Positions 1-5,486 of a DNA stretch of 6,856 nucleotides are shown here, piece after piece. The stretch is from Bryobacteraceae bacterium (GTDB taxonomy: Bacteria > Acidobacteriota > Terriglobia > Bryobacterales > Bryobacteraceae), in the NCBI GenBank assembly GCA_019686145.1, contig JADGHK010000126.1:1-6856 (forward strand), in the 5' to 3' direction. The translations under genes and the position numbers were made by a program. Below the pieces are notes generated by a model. The model saw nothing but the letters and a program-made list of their open reading frames with translations. It ran no database searches and was not told where the DNA came from. Within the stretch, counting starts at the first letter, position 1. The number at the start of each line of letters is the position of its first letter.

Positions 1-223
1 AGCTCTGCTCGACAAGCGCGACCGGTATGAACAGCGGGCGAAAGAGATTGGCGCCGAGGCGCTGTTTGCAGAAGACCCGAAGGCGCGGGGGTATCTGCGT
101 CCGAGGGAAGGCTACCGGTTGTTCGAACGCCGGTCCGAGCTTTGCCAGAGGCTTCTTGAGGATGTCCGGAAAAATGCGGACTGGCTCAAAGGCACACTCG
201 ACTACCCGCTGGCCTACTCGTAA
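1..223 (+). CDS. C-terminal fragment of an unrecognised protein (5' end outside window)
   Basis: An open frame enters from the left edge (first whole codon at base 2) and ends at TAA 221-223, giving 73 residues. The segment is hydrophilic and probably helical, rich in Arg, Glu, Leu and Lys. It contains a stretch reading FAEDPKARGYLRPREGYRLF and ends in LDYPLAYS. There is no membrane segment and no metal- or nucleotide-binding motif. Third-position GC use matches the neighbouring genes better than the competing ATG-initiated frame at 27-236. The gene converges on the SDR gene with only 9 bp between stop codons and no terminator hairpin there. I do not recognise the family and assign no function. 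That the frame is coding is fairly likely; its identity is open. Confidence 0.6.
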   Translation, partial: ALLDKRDRYEQRAKEIGAEALFAEDPKARGYLRPREGYRLFERRSELCQRLLEDVRKNADWLKGTLDYPLAYS

Positions 224-232
224 TCAGCTTGA

Positions 233-1255
233 CTAGATCTGGTTGTGGCGTCCGGCGGCTTCCTGGTTCCCTGCGGTGAGCCAGGATTGCGTGATCCTCG
301 ACTCGCTCTCGTAGCCCTTGGCGCTCCGCGTGCCAATGCCACCTGCCGCCGGGAGCAGCAGGTTCGCCATGCCCATTAAGTCAGCCGTAAGTCCGGGAAA
401 CAGGCTGTGGAACATCACGGTAAGTTTTGCAGCCGTTCCCGGGATGATTTCCGCTTCACCATAGCGAGTTGCTTCGACGATCTGGCGAGCGGCCTCTTCG
501 GCGCTGATGGAAAGCGCCGGCAGGTTGTCGCTGATTGCGAACCAGGCGTACTCCGCCTGATTCTGTCCCTTGAAATCGGCATTGCGCGGACTGCCGGTGC
601 GCATCAGTCCCGGGCAGACCGTGGTTACGAATATGCCGTCCTGGGCCAGCTCGGCCCGCAGCCCCTCGGAGAGTCCCACGAGGGCGAACTTGCTCGCACA
701 ATAGGGCAGCAGGTGCGGCACGCTGATCTTGCCGCCGATCGAGGAAATATTCACGATACGTCCTTCGCCTCGCCGGCGCATCCCTTCGAGCGCGGCAAGG
801 ATGGTGTGGAGCGGCGCCCAGAAGTGCACACGCATTGCCCGTTCGTAATCATCGACGGTCATCGTGTCCATCGGGCCCACCTGAATGATCCCGGCCACGT
901 TCACCAGAACATCGATCCGGCCATAATGCTGCTCCACCTTGCGAACGAGGTCGTGCGCCTGGCCGCGGTCCTCGAGATCGCAGGAAATCGCCAGCACCTC
1001 CGCGCCGAGGCTTTGCAGTTCTCCGGCGGCTCGGTCTAACTCACCCTGGTTGCGGGCGCAAATCGCAAGACGGGCCCCTTCGTTCGCAAACATCCGCGCA
1101 AGCGCCAGACCCAGGCCGCGCGATCCGCCGGTGATGAGCACAACTTTGCTGGAGAAGTCATACCGCCGCTTCTGACGCACTGCTTTCGCAATCGCAGCGA
1201 GCGCTCCTGCTCCAATAGCGGCGAACATCAAGGCGTTCGAGTACCGTTCGCGCAT
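233..1255 (-). CDS. Membrane-anchored SDR-family NAD(P)-dependent oxidoreductase
   Basis: A classical short-chain dehydrogenase/reductase of 340 residues. Residues about 8-24 form a hydrophobic, Ala/Gly-rich helix followed by basic residues, probably an N-terminal membrane anchor. The Rossmann fold follows: cofactor motif TGGSRGLG (42-49), NVAG (119-122, a variant of NNAG), catalytic Ser172 in NISSIGG, and Tyr185/Lys189 in YCASK. Arg46 inside the glycine motif and Arg68 after beta-2 favour NADP(H), by family knowledge. The Asn of the usual N-S-Y-K tetrad appears to be His144 (context VHFWAPL). The roughly 90-residue C-terminal extension is longer than in 250-residue classical SDRs; the substrate is unknown. 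The ATG at 1255 was chosen because AGGAG lies 6 nt upstream; the frame stays open to a TTG at 1336, but the extra 27 residues look non-native. It is the second gene of the minus-strand operon and overlaps the end of the upstream frame. Confidence 0.93.
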   Translation of the reverse strand: MRERYSNALMFAAIGAGALAAIAKAVRQKRRYDFSSKVVLITGGSRGLGLALARMFANEGARLAICARNQGELDRAAGELQSLGAEVLAISCDLEDRGQAHDLVRKVEQHYGRIDVLVNVAGIIQVGPMDTMTVDDYERAMRVHFWAPLHTILAALEGMRRRGEGRIVNISSIGGKISVPHLLPYCASKFALVGLSEGLRAELAQDGIFVTTVCPGLMRTGSPRNADFKGQNQAEYAWFAISDNLPALSISAEEAARQIVEATRYGEAEIIPGTAAKLTVMFHSLFPGLTADLMGMANLLLPAAGGIGTRSAKGYESESRITQSWLTAGNQEAAGRHNQI

Positions 1256-2687
1256 CGTTCGCTCCTGCCCTCCGCCCCTGTGGGACGCCATCGGGGAGGC
1301 GATTGTGTCTTGCGCTGAGCAATCCGGCAAAGGCAAAGCAAATCCCGATGTCTGTCAAAGCATGAAACAGAAACAGATGGCGATACGTTTCCAGGGCATC
1401 CGCCAAAGAAGCCACCCCGAACTCGAGCACAGCCATCGCCACAAGAACCAGGCAGAGGCCGGATAGAGCGCGCCTCCGCCGGGTGGCGCCGCGAAATAGC
1501 CCGTAGAGAGCGGCGGCGGCCAGTCCCGCCTGCCACAGAACCATGTGCATTGGAAACCGTGCCAGCAGCCACGTCCGCAGATCCGTCCAGAGGCTGAACG
1601 AGGTCGCCCGGGCTCCGGGCGGGCGTCCGGCGGAACGCTCAAAGTTGGAGAGGTTGTGGGCGCGGATAGGAGGAGCTTCCTTCCTCAGATCGTCATAGAG
1701 AAAGCGAAGAGCGCGGTCCGGGTGACGAAGGTAGAAAGCGGCGGCGAACCCATAGCCGGTCTTCTTGCTGAATTCGTTGAGCCAGGGGATCTGGTTCGCG
1801 GGACTCCCCTCCATGAAGGAATGGGTGTTCCGGTAAACCAGATACGAAGCGTCGAGTCCAAATTCGCGAAGATCCGCCGCGGGCGTCCGGGATTGATTCG
1901 TGATCTTGAAAAAGATCAGGTTGAAGAGAGCCTGCGTGCTGTAGTATGGCGGCGGCTGGCGAATCATCAGGAACGATGCCAGGGTGATGACGCCAGCGGC
2001 GGCCAGACCGTCCGCCCGGCGCCAGCGCCAGCAGACGCCGGCCGCGAACAGAGCCAGGAAAGGTCCCGTCACAGCGTGCTGCGCCTTTGAAGTCACAAAC
2101 AACAGAGCGGATGCAACGAACGCCGCCAGCGTCAGAGGCTTCGCCGGCTCCTGGCACGCAAGATAAGCAGCCAGAACAACGGTCAGCAGCAGGAACACCA
2201 GCGAGCCGGCGTCCATATAGAACGAGTTCAGGTAGGACGCATAGTGGACATCGGTAAAGATCAGAACTCCGAGCGCGGGCAGAAGCCAGCGGTACCGCCA
2301 GCCGAAAGGAGTCAGCAATCGAAGCAGCAGGCCGAGGGATAGCAGCACGAGCAAGACGTGAAGAAGGCCGAGTATGCGGATGTCGTAGGTTTTGGTAAAA
2401 CCGGCTGCGCGATTGAGCCAGTCCGACAACCCTACGAGCAGCAGTTGCGATGAAAGCAGTTCGCTCTTCCAGTAGTAGGTGGGAGAGTAAATGTACTTCG
2501 ACGTAAAAAACAGAAAGTTGTCTCCCCAGCCGTTTTCCTGAGGGCCAAGCGAGAACCGCCCGCACAGCTTTGGGAAATCGCCGTTATTCGCCAGTCCGAT
2601 GATCGGAGGCACGAACAGCTGAACGCTCAAAAGCGAGGCGCACAGAGGAAGCCACAGGAGATGATGAAGATAAGGACGTTTACGCAA
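1158..2687 (-). CDS. Multipass inner-membrane protein, possible GT-C/WsfD-like glycan sugar transferase
   Basis: A 509-residue frame with about ten likely membrane helices: roughly 10-32, 104-126, 133-150, 160-178, 184-200, 205-220, 227-243, 380-399, 407-429 and 437-458. A large non-membrane loop spans about 245-375. The first outer loop carries NNGDF (34-38), with Asp37 where GT-C-type transferases keep a catalytic acid. YLNSFYMD (152-159) gives a second conserved-looking acid. This layout recalls the WsfD family of membrane hexose transferases in surface-glycan synthesis, but the match is from memory and only suggestive; O-antigen-ligase-like or uncharacterised membrane proteins are alternatives. 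The start is TTG at 2687: an in-frame TAG lies four codons upstream, the first internal Met is at residue 158, and MRKR before helix 1 fits an inside-positive N terminus. The Arg-rich tail (459-509) is of low complexity and overlaps the SDR gene from residue 478 on. Confidence 0.82.
   Translation of the reverse strand: MRKRPYLHHLLWLPLCASLLSVQLFVPPIIGLANNGDFPKLCGRFSLGPQENGWGDNFLFFTSKYIYSPTYYWKSELLSSQLLLVGLSDWLNRAAGFTKTYDIRILGLLHVLLVLLSLGLLLRLLTPFGWRYRWLLPALGVLIFTDVHYASYLNSFYMDAGSLVFLLLTVVLAAYLACQEPAKPLTLAAFVASALLFVTSKAQHAVTGPFLALFAAGVCWRWRRADGLAAAGVITLASFLMIRQPPPYYSTQALFNLIFFKITNQSRTPAADLREFGLDASYLVYRNTHSFMEGSPANQIPWLNEFSKKTGYGFAAAFYLRHPDRALRFLYDDLRKEAPPIRAHNLSNFERSAGRPPGARATSFSLWTDLRTWLLARFPMHMVLWQAGLAAAALYGLFRGATRRRRALSGLCLVLVAMAVLEFGVASLADALETYRHLFLFHALTDIGICFAFAGLLSARHNRLPDGVPQGRRAGANDARTVLERLDVRRYWSRSARCDCESSASEAAV
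1262..1266 (-). promoter_or_regulatory. Ribosome binding site of the SDR gene
   Basis: On the minus strand AGGAG is followed by a 6-nt spacer and ATG (1255-1253). It decides the start against the in-frame ATG at 1291 and TTG at 1336, neither of which has such a site. The motif lies inside the reading frame of the upstream membrane protein, so ribosomes translating that frame pass over it. Confidence 0.7.
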
Positions 2688-2693
2688 GCCGAT

Positions 2694-2699
2694 ATTCTA
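2694..2699 (-). promoter_or_regulatory. Possible -10 element of the membrane-protein gene
   Basis: On the minus strand TAGAAT is followed by six bases (ATCGGC) and then the TTG start codon. A transcript starting 7 nt after this hexamer would begin at the start codon itself. No -35 match was found. Confidence 0.3.
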
Positions 2700-2722
2700 A
2701 CCAATCGAATACGCCGCCTTCG

Positions 2723-2728
2723 GATAAT
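2723..2728 (+). promoter_or_regulatory. Possible -10 element of the M23 peptidase gene
   Basis: GATAAT lies ten bases before the ATG at 2739 and seven before an in-frame TTG at 2736. Initiation at the normal distance would leave a leader of about 0-4 nt. No -35 match was found. Confidence 0.3.
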
Positions 2729-2738
2729 CTGGTAGTTG

Positions 2739-4043
2739 ATGAAGAAGGTGCTCACTCTTCCCCTGATCCTGGTGCTCGCCGCCTTGGCGTTCCTGCTGGC
2801 GATGTCGAACGGCACCGAGATCCAGTTGGACCCCGAAGTTACTGTCGTCGGCATCGAAACCCCGGTCAAGTTAAGGCTGCTCAACACGCACGGAGTGTAT
2901 CGGGTAGCAGCCTTCCTGGAACAGGAGGGACGCCGTCATAAGGTGTTTGAATCCCAAGAGCCGCGCAATTCGTTCCTCTTCCTGCGGGAAACTCGGCCGC
3001 CCAAGGTGCTCCAGTTTATGGTCGGGACAAAGCAGGCTCCGGAACTCAAAGAGGGCAGCGCGAAGCTGATCATCAGCGCGCAGTCGAACGACCTGCGCGG
3101 CAAGACGGACGAGCGGGTATTTGACGTCAATGTAGTCACAAAGCCTCCCGTCCTGTCCGTCGATAACCTTCAGCACTATATCAATCAGGGCGGGAGCGAG
3201 CTTGTGACCTTCAAAGTATCCGGTCACTGGACGGAAGCAGGCGTACGAGTCGGTAAATATACGTTCCGCAGCTTCCCGCTTGGGAGCGACAAGAACGAGC
3301 GATTCTCCCTGTTTGCCTTCCCGTGGGATGTGCCCGCCGATACAGTGCCCGTCGTCTACGCAAAGAATTCGGGCACGGAAGTAACCAGCCGCTTCTGGTA
3401 CAAGGTATTCCCCAAGAAATTCCGGTCGAGGGAACTGGTCCTGGACGATTCGTTCCTTCAGAAGGTAGTAAACCAGATTGACCCCAACGGCTCCGGGGAC
3501 CTCCTCCAAAGATTTTTGAAGATCAACGGAGAGATGCGGCATCAAAACAACCGAAAGCTGTCCGATCTCCGGCTGAAGACGGAAGAAAGGTTCCTGTGGA
3601 ACGGGCCGTTTCTGCAACTGGCGAACTCAAAAGTGGAATCCCAGTTTGCAGATACGCGGACTTACGTGTACCAGGGGAAGAAGGTCGACCAACAGACGCA
3701 CCTGGGGTTTGACCTTTCCGTCACGCAGAATGTGGACGTCGCGGCGGCGAACGACGGCAAGGTGATTCTGGCCGAAAACTTGGGCATCTATGGAAACTGC
3801 GTGGTCCTGGACCACGGCTACGGTCTTCAGTCGATCTACGCTCACCTGAGCCAGATCAACGTGAAACCCGGTGACATGGTGAAGAAACTCCAGACCATTG
3901 GTAAGAGCGGATCCACAGGCCTCGCAGGAGGGGATCACCTGCACTTTAGCATGCAAGTGGACGGGGTCCAGGTGAATCCGGTGGAGTGGTGGGACGGCCA
4001 TTGGATTCAGGACCGCATCCTGAGCAAGTTACCGAAGCAGTAG
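2739..4043 (+). CDS. M23-family (LytM-type) zinc metallopeptidase, exported or membrane-anchored
   Basis: A 434-residue protein starting MKKVLTLP. Residues 5-22 are a hydrophobic signal or anchor segment without an obvious AxA cleavage site. Residues about 25-215 look beta-rich and could form Ig-like domains. A polar, partly helical stretch (about 220-285) leads to the LytM domain (about 285-425). All expected catalytic residues are present: His321 and Asp325 in HLGFD, His369 in YAHLS, and His400/His402 in DHLHF. It is therefore expected to be an active Zn-dependent endopeptidase cutting peptidoglycan cross-links in the periplasm, rather than a degenerate EnvC/NlpD-type activator. ATG 2739 is preferred; TTG at 2736 is in frame, directly after a TAG, and no Shine-Dalgarno sequence supports either. 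The gene is divergent from the membrane-protein operon and 34 bp upstream of osmC, so it may be co-transcribed with osmC. The substrate and the role of the N-terminal region are unknown. Confidence 0.93.
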   Translation: MKKVLTLPLILVLAALAFLLAMSNGTEIQLDPEVTVVGIETPVKLRLLNTHGVYRVAAFLEQEGRRHKVFESQEPRNSFLFLRETRPPKVLQFMVGTKQAPELKEGSAKLIISAQSNDLRGKTDERVFDVNVVTKPPVLSVDNLQHYINQGGSELVTFKVSGHWTEAGVRVGKYTFRSFPLGSDKNERFSLFAFPWDVPADTVPVVYAKNSGTEVTSRFWYKVFPKKFRSRELVLDDSFLQKVVNQIDPNGSGDLLQRFLKINGEMRHQNNRKLSDLRLKTEERFLWNGPFLQLANSKVESQFADTRTYVYQGKKVDQQTHLGFDLSVTQNVDVAAANDGKVILAENLGIYGNCVVLDHGYGLQSIYAHLSQINVKPGDMVKKLQTIGKSGSTGLAGGDHLHFSMQVDGVQVNPVEWWDGHWIQDRILSKLPKQ

Positions 4044-4067
4044 ACAATTAAGCTGAAACTCAAGCAC

Positions 4068-4073
4068 AGGAGA
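4068..4073 (+). promoter_or_regulatory. Ribosome binding site of osmC
   Basis: AGGAGA is followed by a 4-nt spacer and ATG 4078. It is among the clearest Shine-Dalgarno sequences in the window and fixes the osmC start. Confidence 0.75.
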
Positions 4074-4077
4074 ATCT

Positions 4078-4500
4078 ATGAAGCGTAAGGCAACTGCAGA
4101 ATGGCAAGGCGGCCTGAAAGACGGGAAAGGCTGGCTGACGACACCAAGCGGCGTTCTCTCGAAGACTCCGTATTCCTTTCACACTCGCTTTGAAGACCAG
4201 CCCGGAACGAATCCGGAAGAACTGGTGGCTGCCGCCCACGCCGGCTGCTTCTCGATGGCGCTGTCCGCTCAGCTAGCCCAGGAGGGCATGACCGCGCAGT
4301 CCATCACGACGACTGCGGAAGTCACCTTGGAAAAACAGGATGCCGGATGGGCCGTCACCGCAAGCCATCTGACCCTCACTGCCAATATTCCGGGCGCCGA
4401 TCCGGAGAAGTTTCAGGCAGCGGCGCAGCGCGCCAAAGAAGGGTGCCCGATCTCGAAGCTCCTGAACGCGAAGATCACGATGGATGCCAGGCTCGCCTAA
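4078..4500 (+). CDS. osmC: OsmC-type peroxiredoxin (organic hydroperoxide reductase)
   Basis: A 140-residue protein, close to the usual 140-143 of OsmC, with no gap against the E. coli OsmC sequence as I recall it apart from a 2-residue N-terminal offset. It is a thiol peroxidase that reduces organic hydroperoxides in the cytoplasm, active as a homodimer. The two redox cysteines are present: Cys57 in HAGCFSMAL (peroxidatic) and Cys123 in GCPISKLL (resolving). Arg37 in TRFE and Glu47/Glu48 in GTNPEELV match the active-site Arg and Glu. The GVLSKTPYSFHTRFE and NPEELVAAAHAGCFSMAL regions separate OsmC from the Ohr branch. It has its own strong ribosome binding site 34 bp after the M23 stop; I see no separate promoter or terminator in that gap. 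Its TAA (4498-4500) overlaps the stop codon of the convergent regulator gene. Confidence 0.96.
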   Translation: MKRKATAEWQGGLKDGKGWLTTPSGVLSKTPYSFHTRFEDQPGTNPEELVAAAHAGCFSMALSAQLAQEGMTAQSITTTAEVTLEKQDAGWAVTASHLTLTANIPGADPEKFQAAAQRAKEGCPISKLLNAKITMDARLA

Positions 4501-5324
4501 GAGCGGCCGAGGTTTTTAATCAAAATAACCTCATTCCCCTTCTCGCTGTAGTAAAGACCATCCAGCAGGTTGCGGGCGAGCGTAATGCCAAATCCCCCAG
4601 GACGCAGCCCGCGCTTTTCCCGCTCGCTGAGATGCTCCGTGGCGGAATCCGGCGAGTTCGAGATCGCGGAATGAGGTAAGTCCGCGAAGGAGAACCCTTC
4701 GCCGGGATCCTGCACATAAATGCCGATAAAGGCAGGTGTCCGAAGGCGGATGACTCTGATCCTGTTCTTCGGATCCGAGAGCCCGCCATGTTCCACCGCG
4801 TTCATCAACAGTTCCCTGAGCGCCGTAACGAGCCGGTCGCGCTCCTCCGCGGGCAGATCCTCGTCGACTTCCCGGATGAACTGCACGGCCCGATCGACGG
4901 TCTGGAAGCGCGCGGAGAGGGTGAAAGACACCCAATGCGGCAGTGCTGATTCAAGTTCGATATCTTGCGGCGAGTCAACACACGCAGCCGCCTGCTCCAC
5001 CATGTCGATCAGCGCGCTGGGCACGTAGGGCCTGCGGAATACGGCAAAGACACCTTCCCGAATGGCTCCTATCAAGTCTGCAAATCCGGCTTCCGATGCA
5101 ACGATGATGAGGCGAACGGCGGGATACTCACGCCGCAGGCGGGAAGGGAGAGTCGAACCAACGGGACAATCGGCGACGACAACCTGGCAGGAGCCCGAAG
5201 ACAAGCGAGCCAGCAGCTCGTCGGCAGTCAAGACATGCTCGACTTGCCAAGCTTGACAACGGCGCAAGTCCTCGAGAAGGGAGCGGTCGGCCGAGACGGC
5301 GACAACGACCGGGGGTTCACCCAT
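4497..5324 (-). CDS. Receiver-like domain fused to an RsbW/SpoIIAB-type HATPase (probable signalling switch)
   Basis: The frame gives 275 residues from ATG 5324 or 276 from GTG 5327; numbering here uses 276. Residues about 6-115 resemble a response-regulator receiver: hydrophobic beta-1 (VVVAV), Asp53 at the phospho-acceptor position (VVVADCP), Ser78 at the switch position and FRRPY (97-101) at the end of beta-5. The acidic pair expected after beta-1 is replaced by Ser12-Ala13, and the invariant Lys before the last Pro is Arg99. Residues about 135-272 form a GHKL ATPase of the HATPase_c_2 type, with N-box Asn176 in ELLMNAVEHG, G1 box DPGEGF (207-212) and G2 box GGFGITLARNLLD (244-256). Such domains act as Ser/Thr kinases on STAS anti-anti-sigma proteins or bind sigma factors. 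No His phosphotransfer helix is visible, so it is not an ordinary sensor kinase. No partner gene lies in the window. An in-frame TGA directly precedes the GTG, which limits the start to these two codons. Confidence 0.88.
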   Translation of the reverse strand: MGEPPVVVAVSADRSLLEDLRRCQAWQVEHVLTADELLARLSSGSCQVVVADCPVGSTLPSRLRREYPAVRLIIVASEAGFADLIGAIREGVFAVFRRPYVPSALIDMVEQAAACVDSPQDIELESALPHWVSFTLSARFQTVDRAVQFIREVDEDLPAEERDRLVTALRELLMNAVEHGGLSDPKNRIRVIRLRTPAFIGIYVQDPGEGFSFADLPHSAISNSPDSATEHLSEREKRGLRPGGFGITLARNLLDGLYYSEKGNEVILIKNLGRS

Positions 5325-5333
5325 CACTCATAA

Positions 5334-5339
5334 CCACCT
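5334..5339 (-). promoter_or_regulatory. Ribosome binding site of the receiver/HATPase gene
   Basis: On the minus strand AGGTGG lies 6 nt before GTG 5327 and 9 nt before ATG 5324. Both spacings are workable, so it does not separate the two candidate starts; ATG was taken as the commoner codon. Confidence 0.55.
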
Positions 5340-5440
5340 GCCGGTTCATCACAAGCGGAATGCTTGCGGGCGCGAACACCGGGCTGATGGCCATCCGCAT
5401 AGCAGCAGAACGTTTCGCATCCTCTTTGATTGTAGAGCAG

Positions 5441-5462
5441 GCCGCCTCCGCCTCGCGGCGGC
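5441..5462. repeat. Short GC-rich inverted repeat upstream of the exported hydrolase gene
   Basis: GCCGCC (5441-5446) and GGCGGC (5457-5462) are perfect 6-bp arms around a 10-nt loop, ending 5 nt before the GGAGGT ribosome binding site. It could be an operator half-site pair or an mRNA hairpin near the site. Such a repeat can also arise by chance in GC-rich DNA. Confidence 0.25.
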
Positions 5463-5467
5463 TAACC

Positions 5468-5473
5468 GGAGGT
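5468..5473 (+). promoter_or_regulatory. Ribosome binding site of the exported hydrolase gene
   Basis: GGAGGT is a full-strength Shine-Dalgarno core, but 13 nt from ATG 5487, longer than usual. No closer in-frame start codon exists, and an in-frame TAA at 5463-5465 blocks any upstream extension, so ATG 5487 stands. Confidence 0.55.
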
Positions 5474-5486
5474 AGAATCGTCAGTT

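Larger units (their letters stand above)
2688..2738. promoter_or_regulatory. Divergent promoter region between the membrane-protein operon and the M23 gene
   Basis: Only 51 bp separate the TTG start on the minus strand from the ATG on the plus strand, so both promoters must lie here or reach into the coding regions. Each side has one -10-like hexamer: TAGAAT at 2699-2694 on the minus strand and GATAAT at 2723-2728 on the plus strand, each one mismatch from TATAAT. I see no good -35 box at the usual distance on either side and no Shine-Dalgarno sequence for either gene. The promoter calls are inference. Confidence 0.45.
5325..5486. other. Divergent intergenic region between the regulator and the exported hydrolase
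   Basis: About 160 bp with no convincing gene. It should hold promoters for both flanking genes. A TACAAT hexamer on the minus strand (5434-5429) is one mismatch from a -10 box, and TAGAAT on the plus strand (5473-5478) is another. The plus one overlaps the hydrolase's Shine-Dalgarno sequence and would remove it from the transcript. Neither has a recognisable -35 box. Tiny minus-strand frames here lack support. Confidence 0.4.

Noticed and set aside
27..236. ATG-initiated 69-residue plus-strand frame
   Set aside because: It overlaps the open frame that enters from the left edge and ends at 223; that frame has more plausible composition. This one is Arg/Gly/Thr-rich, typical of a GC-rich out-of-frame reading.
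407..1039. 210-residue plus-strand frame antisense to the SDR gene
   Set aside because: It lies wholly opposite a gene with clear SDR motifs, has no ribosome binding site, and its His/Arg-rich composition mirrors SDR codons.
1693..2565. 290-residue minus-strand frame inside the membrane-protein gene
   Set aside because: It is an out-of-phase reading of the same strand with scattered Arg, Ser and Pro and no membrane pattern. The 1158-2687 frame shows regular hydrophobic helices.
2871..3617. 248-residue minus-strand frame antisense to the M23 gene
   Set aside because: It has no start signals or recognisable motifs, and the opposite strand encodes a protein with an intact peptidase active site downstream in the same frame.
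4509..4532. Inverted repeat GAGGTT/AACCTC just after the osmC stop, considered as a terminator
   Set aside because: The arms are only 6 bp, no T-tract follows on either strand, and it lies in codons of the HATPase C terminus.
5317..5400. 27-codon minus-strand frame overlapping the start of the receiver/HATPase gene, considered as a leader peptide
   Set aside because: It has no Shine-Dalgarno sequence, and a frame this short over a divergent promoter region is expected by chance. An alternative 23-codon frame nearby is equally unsupported.
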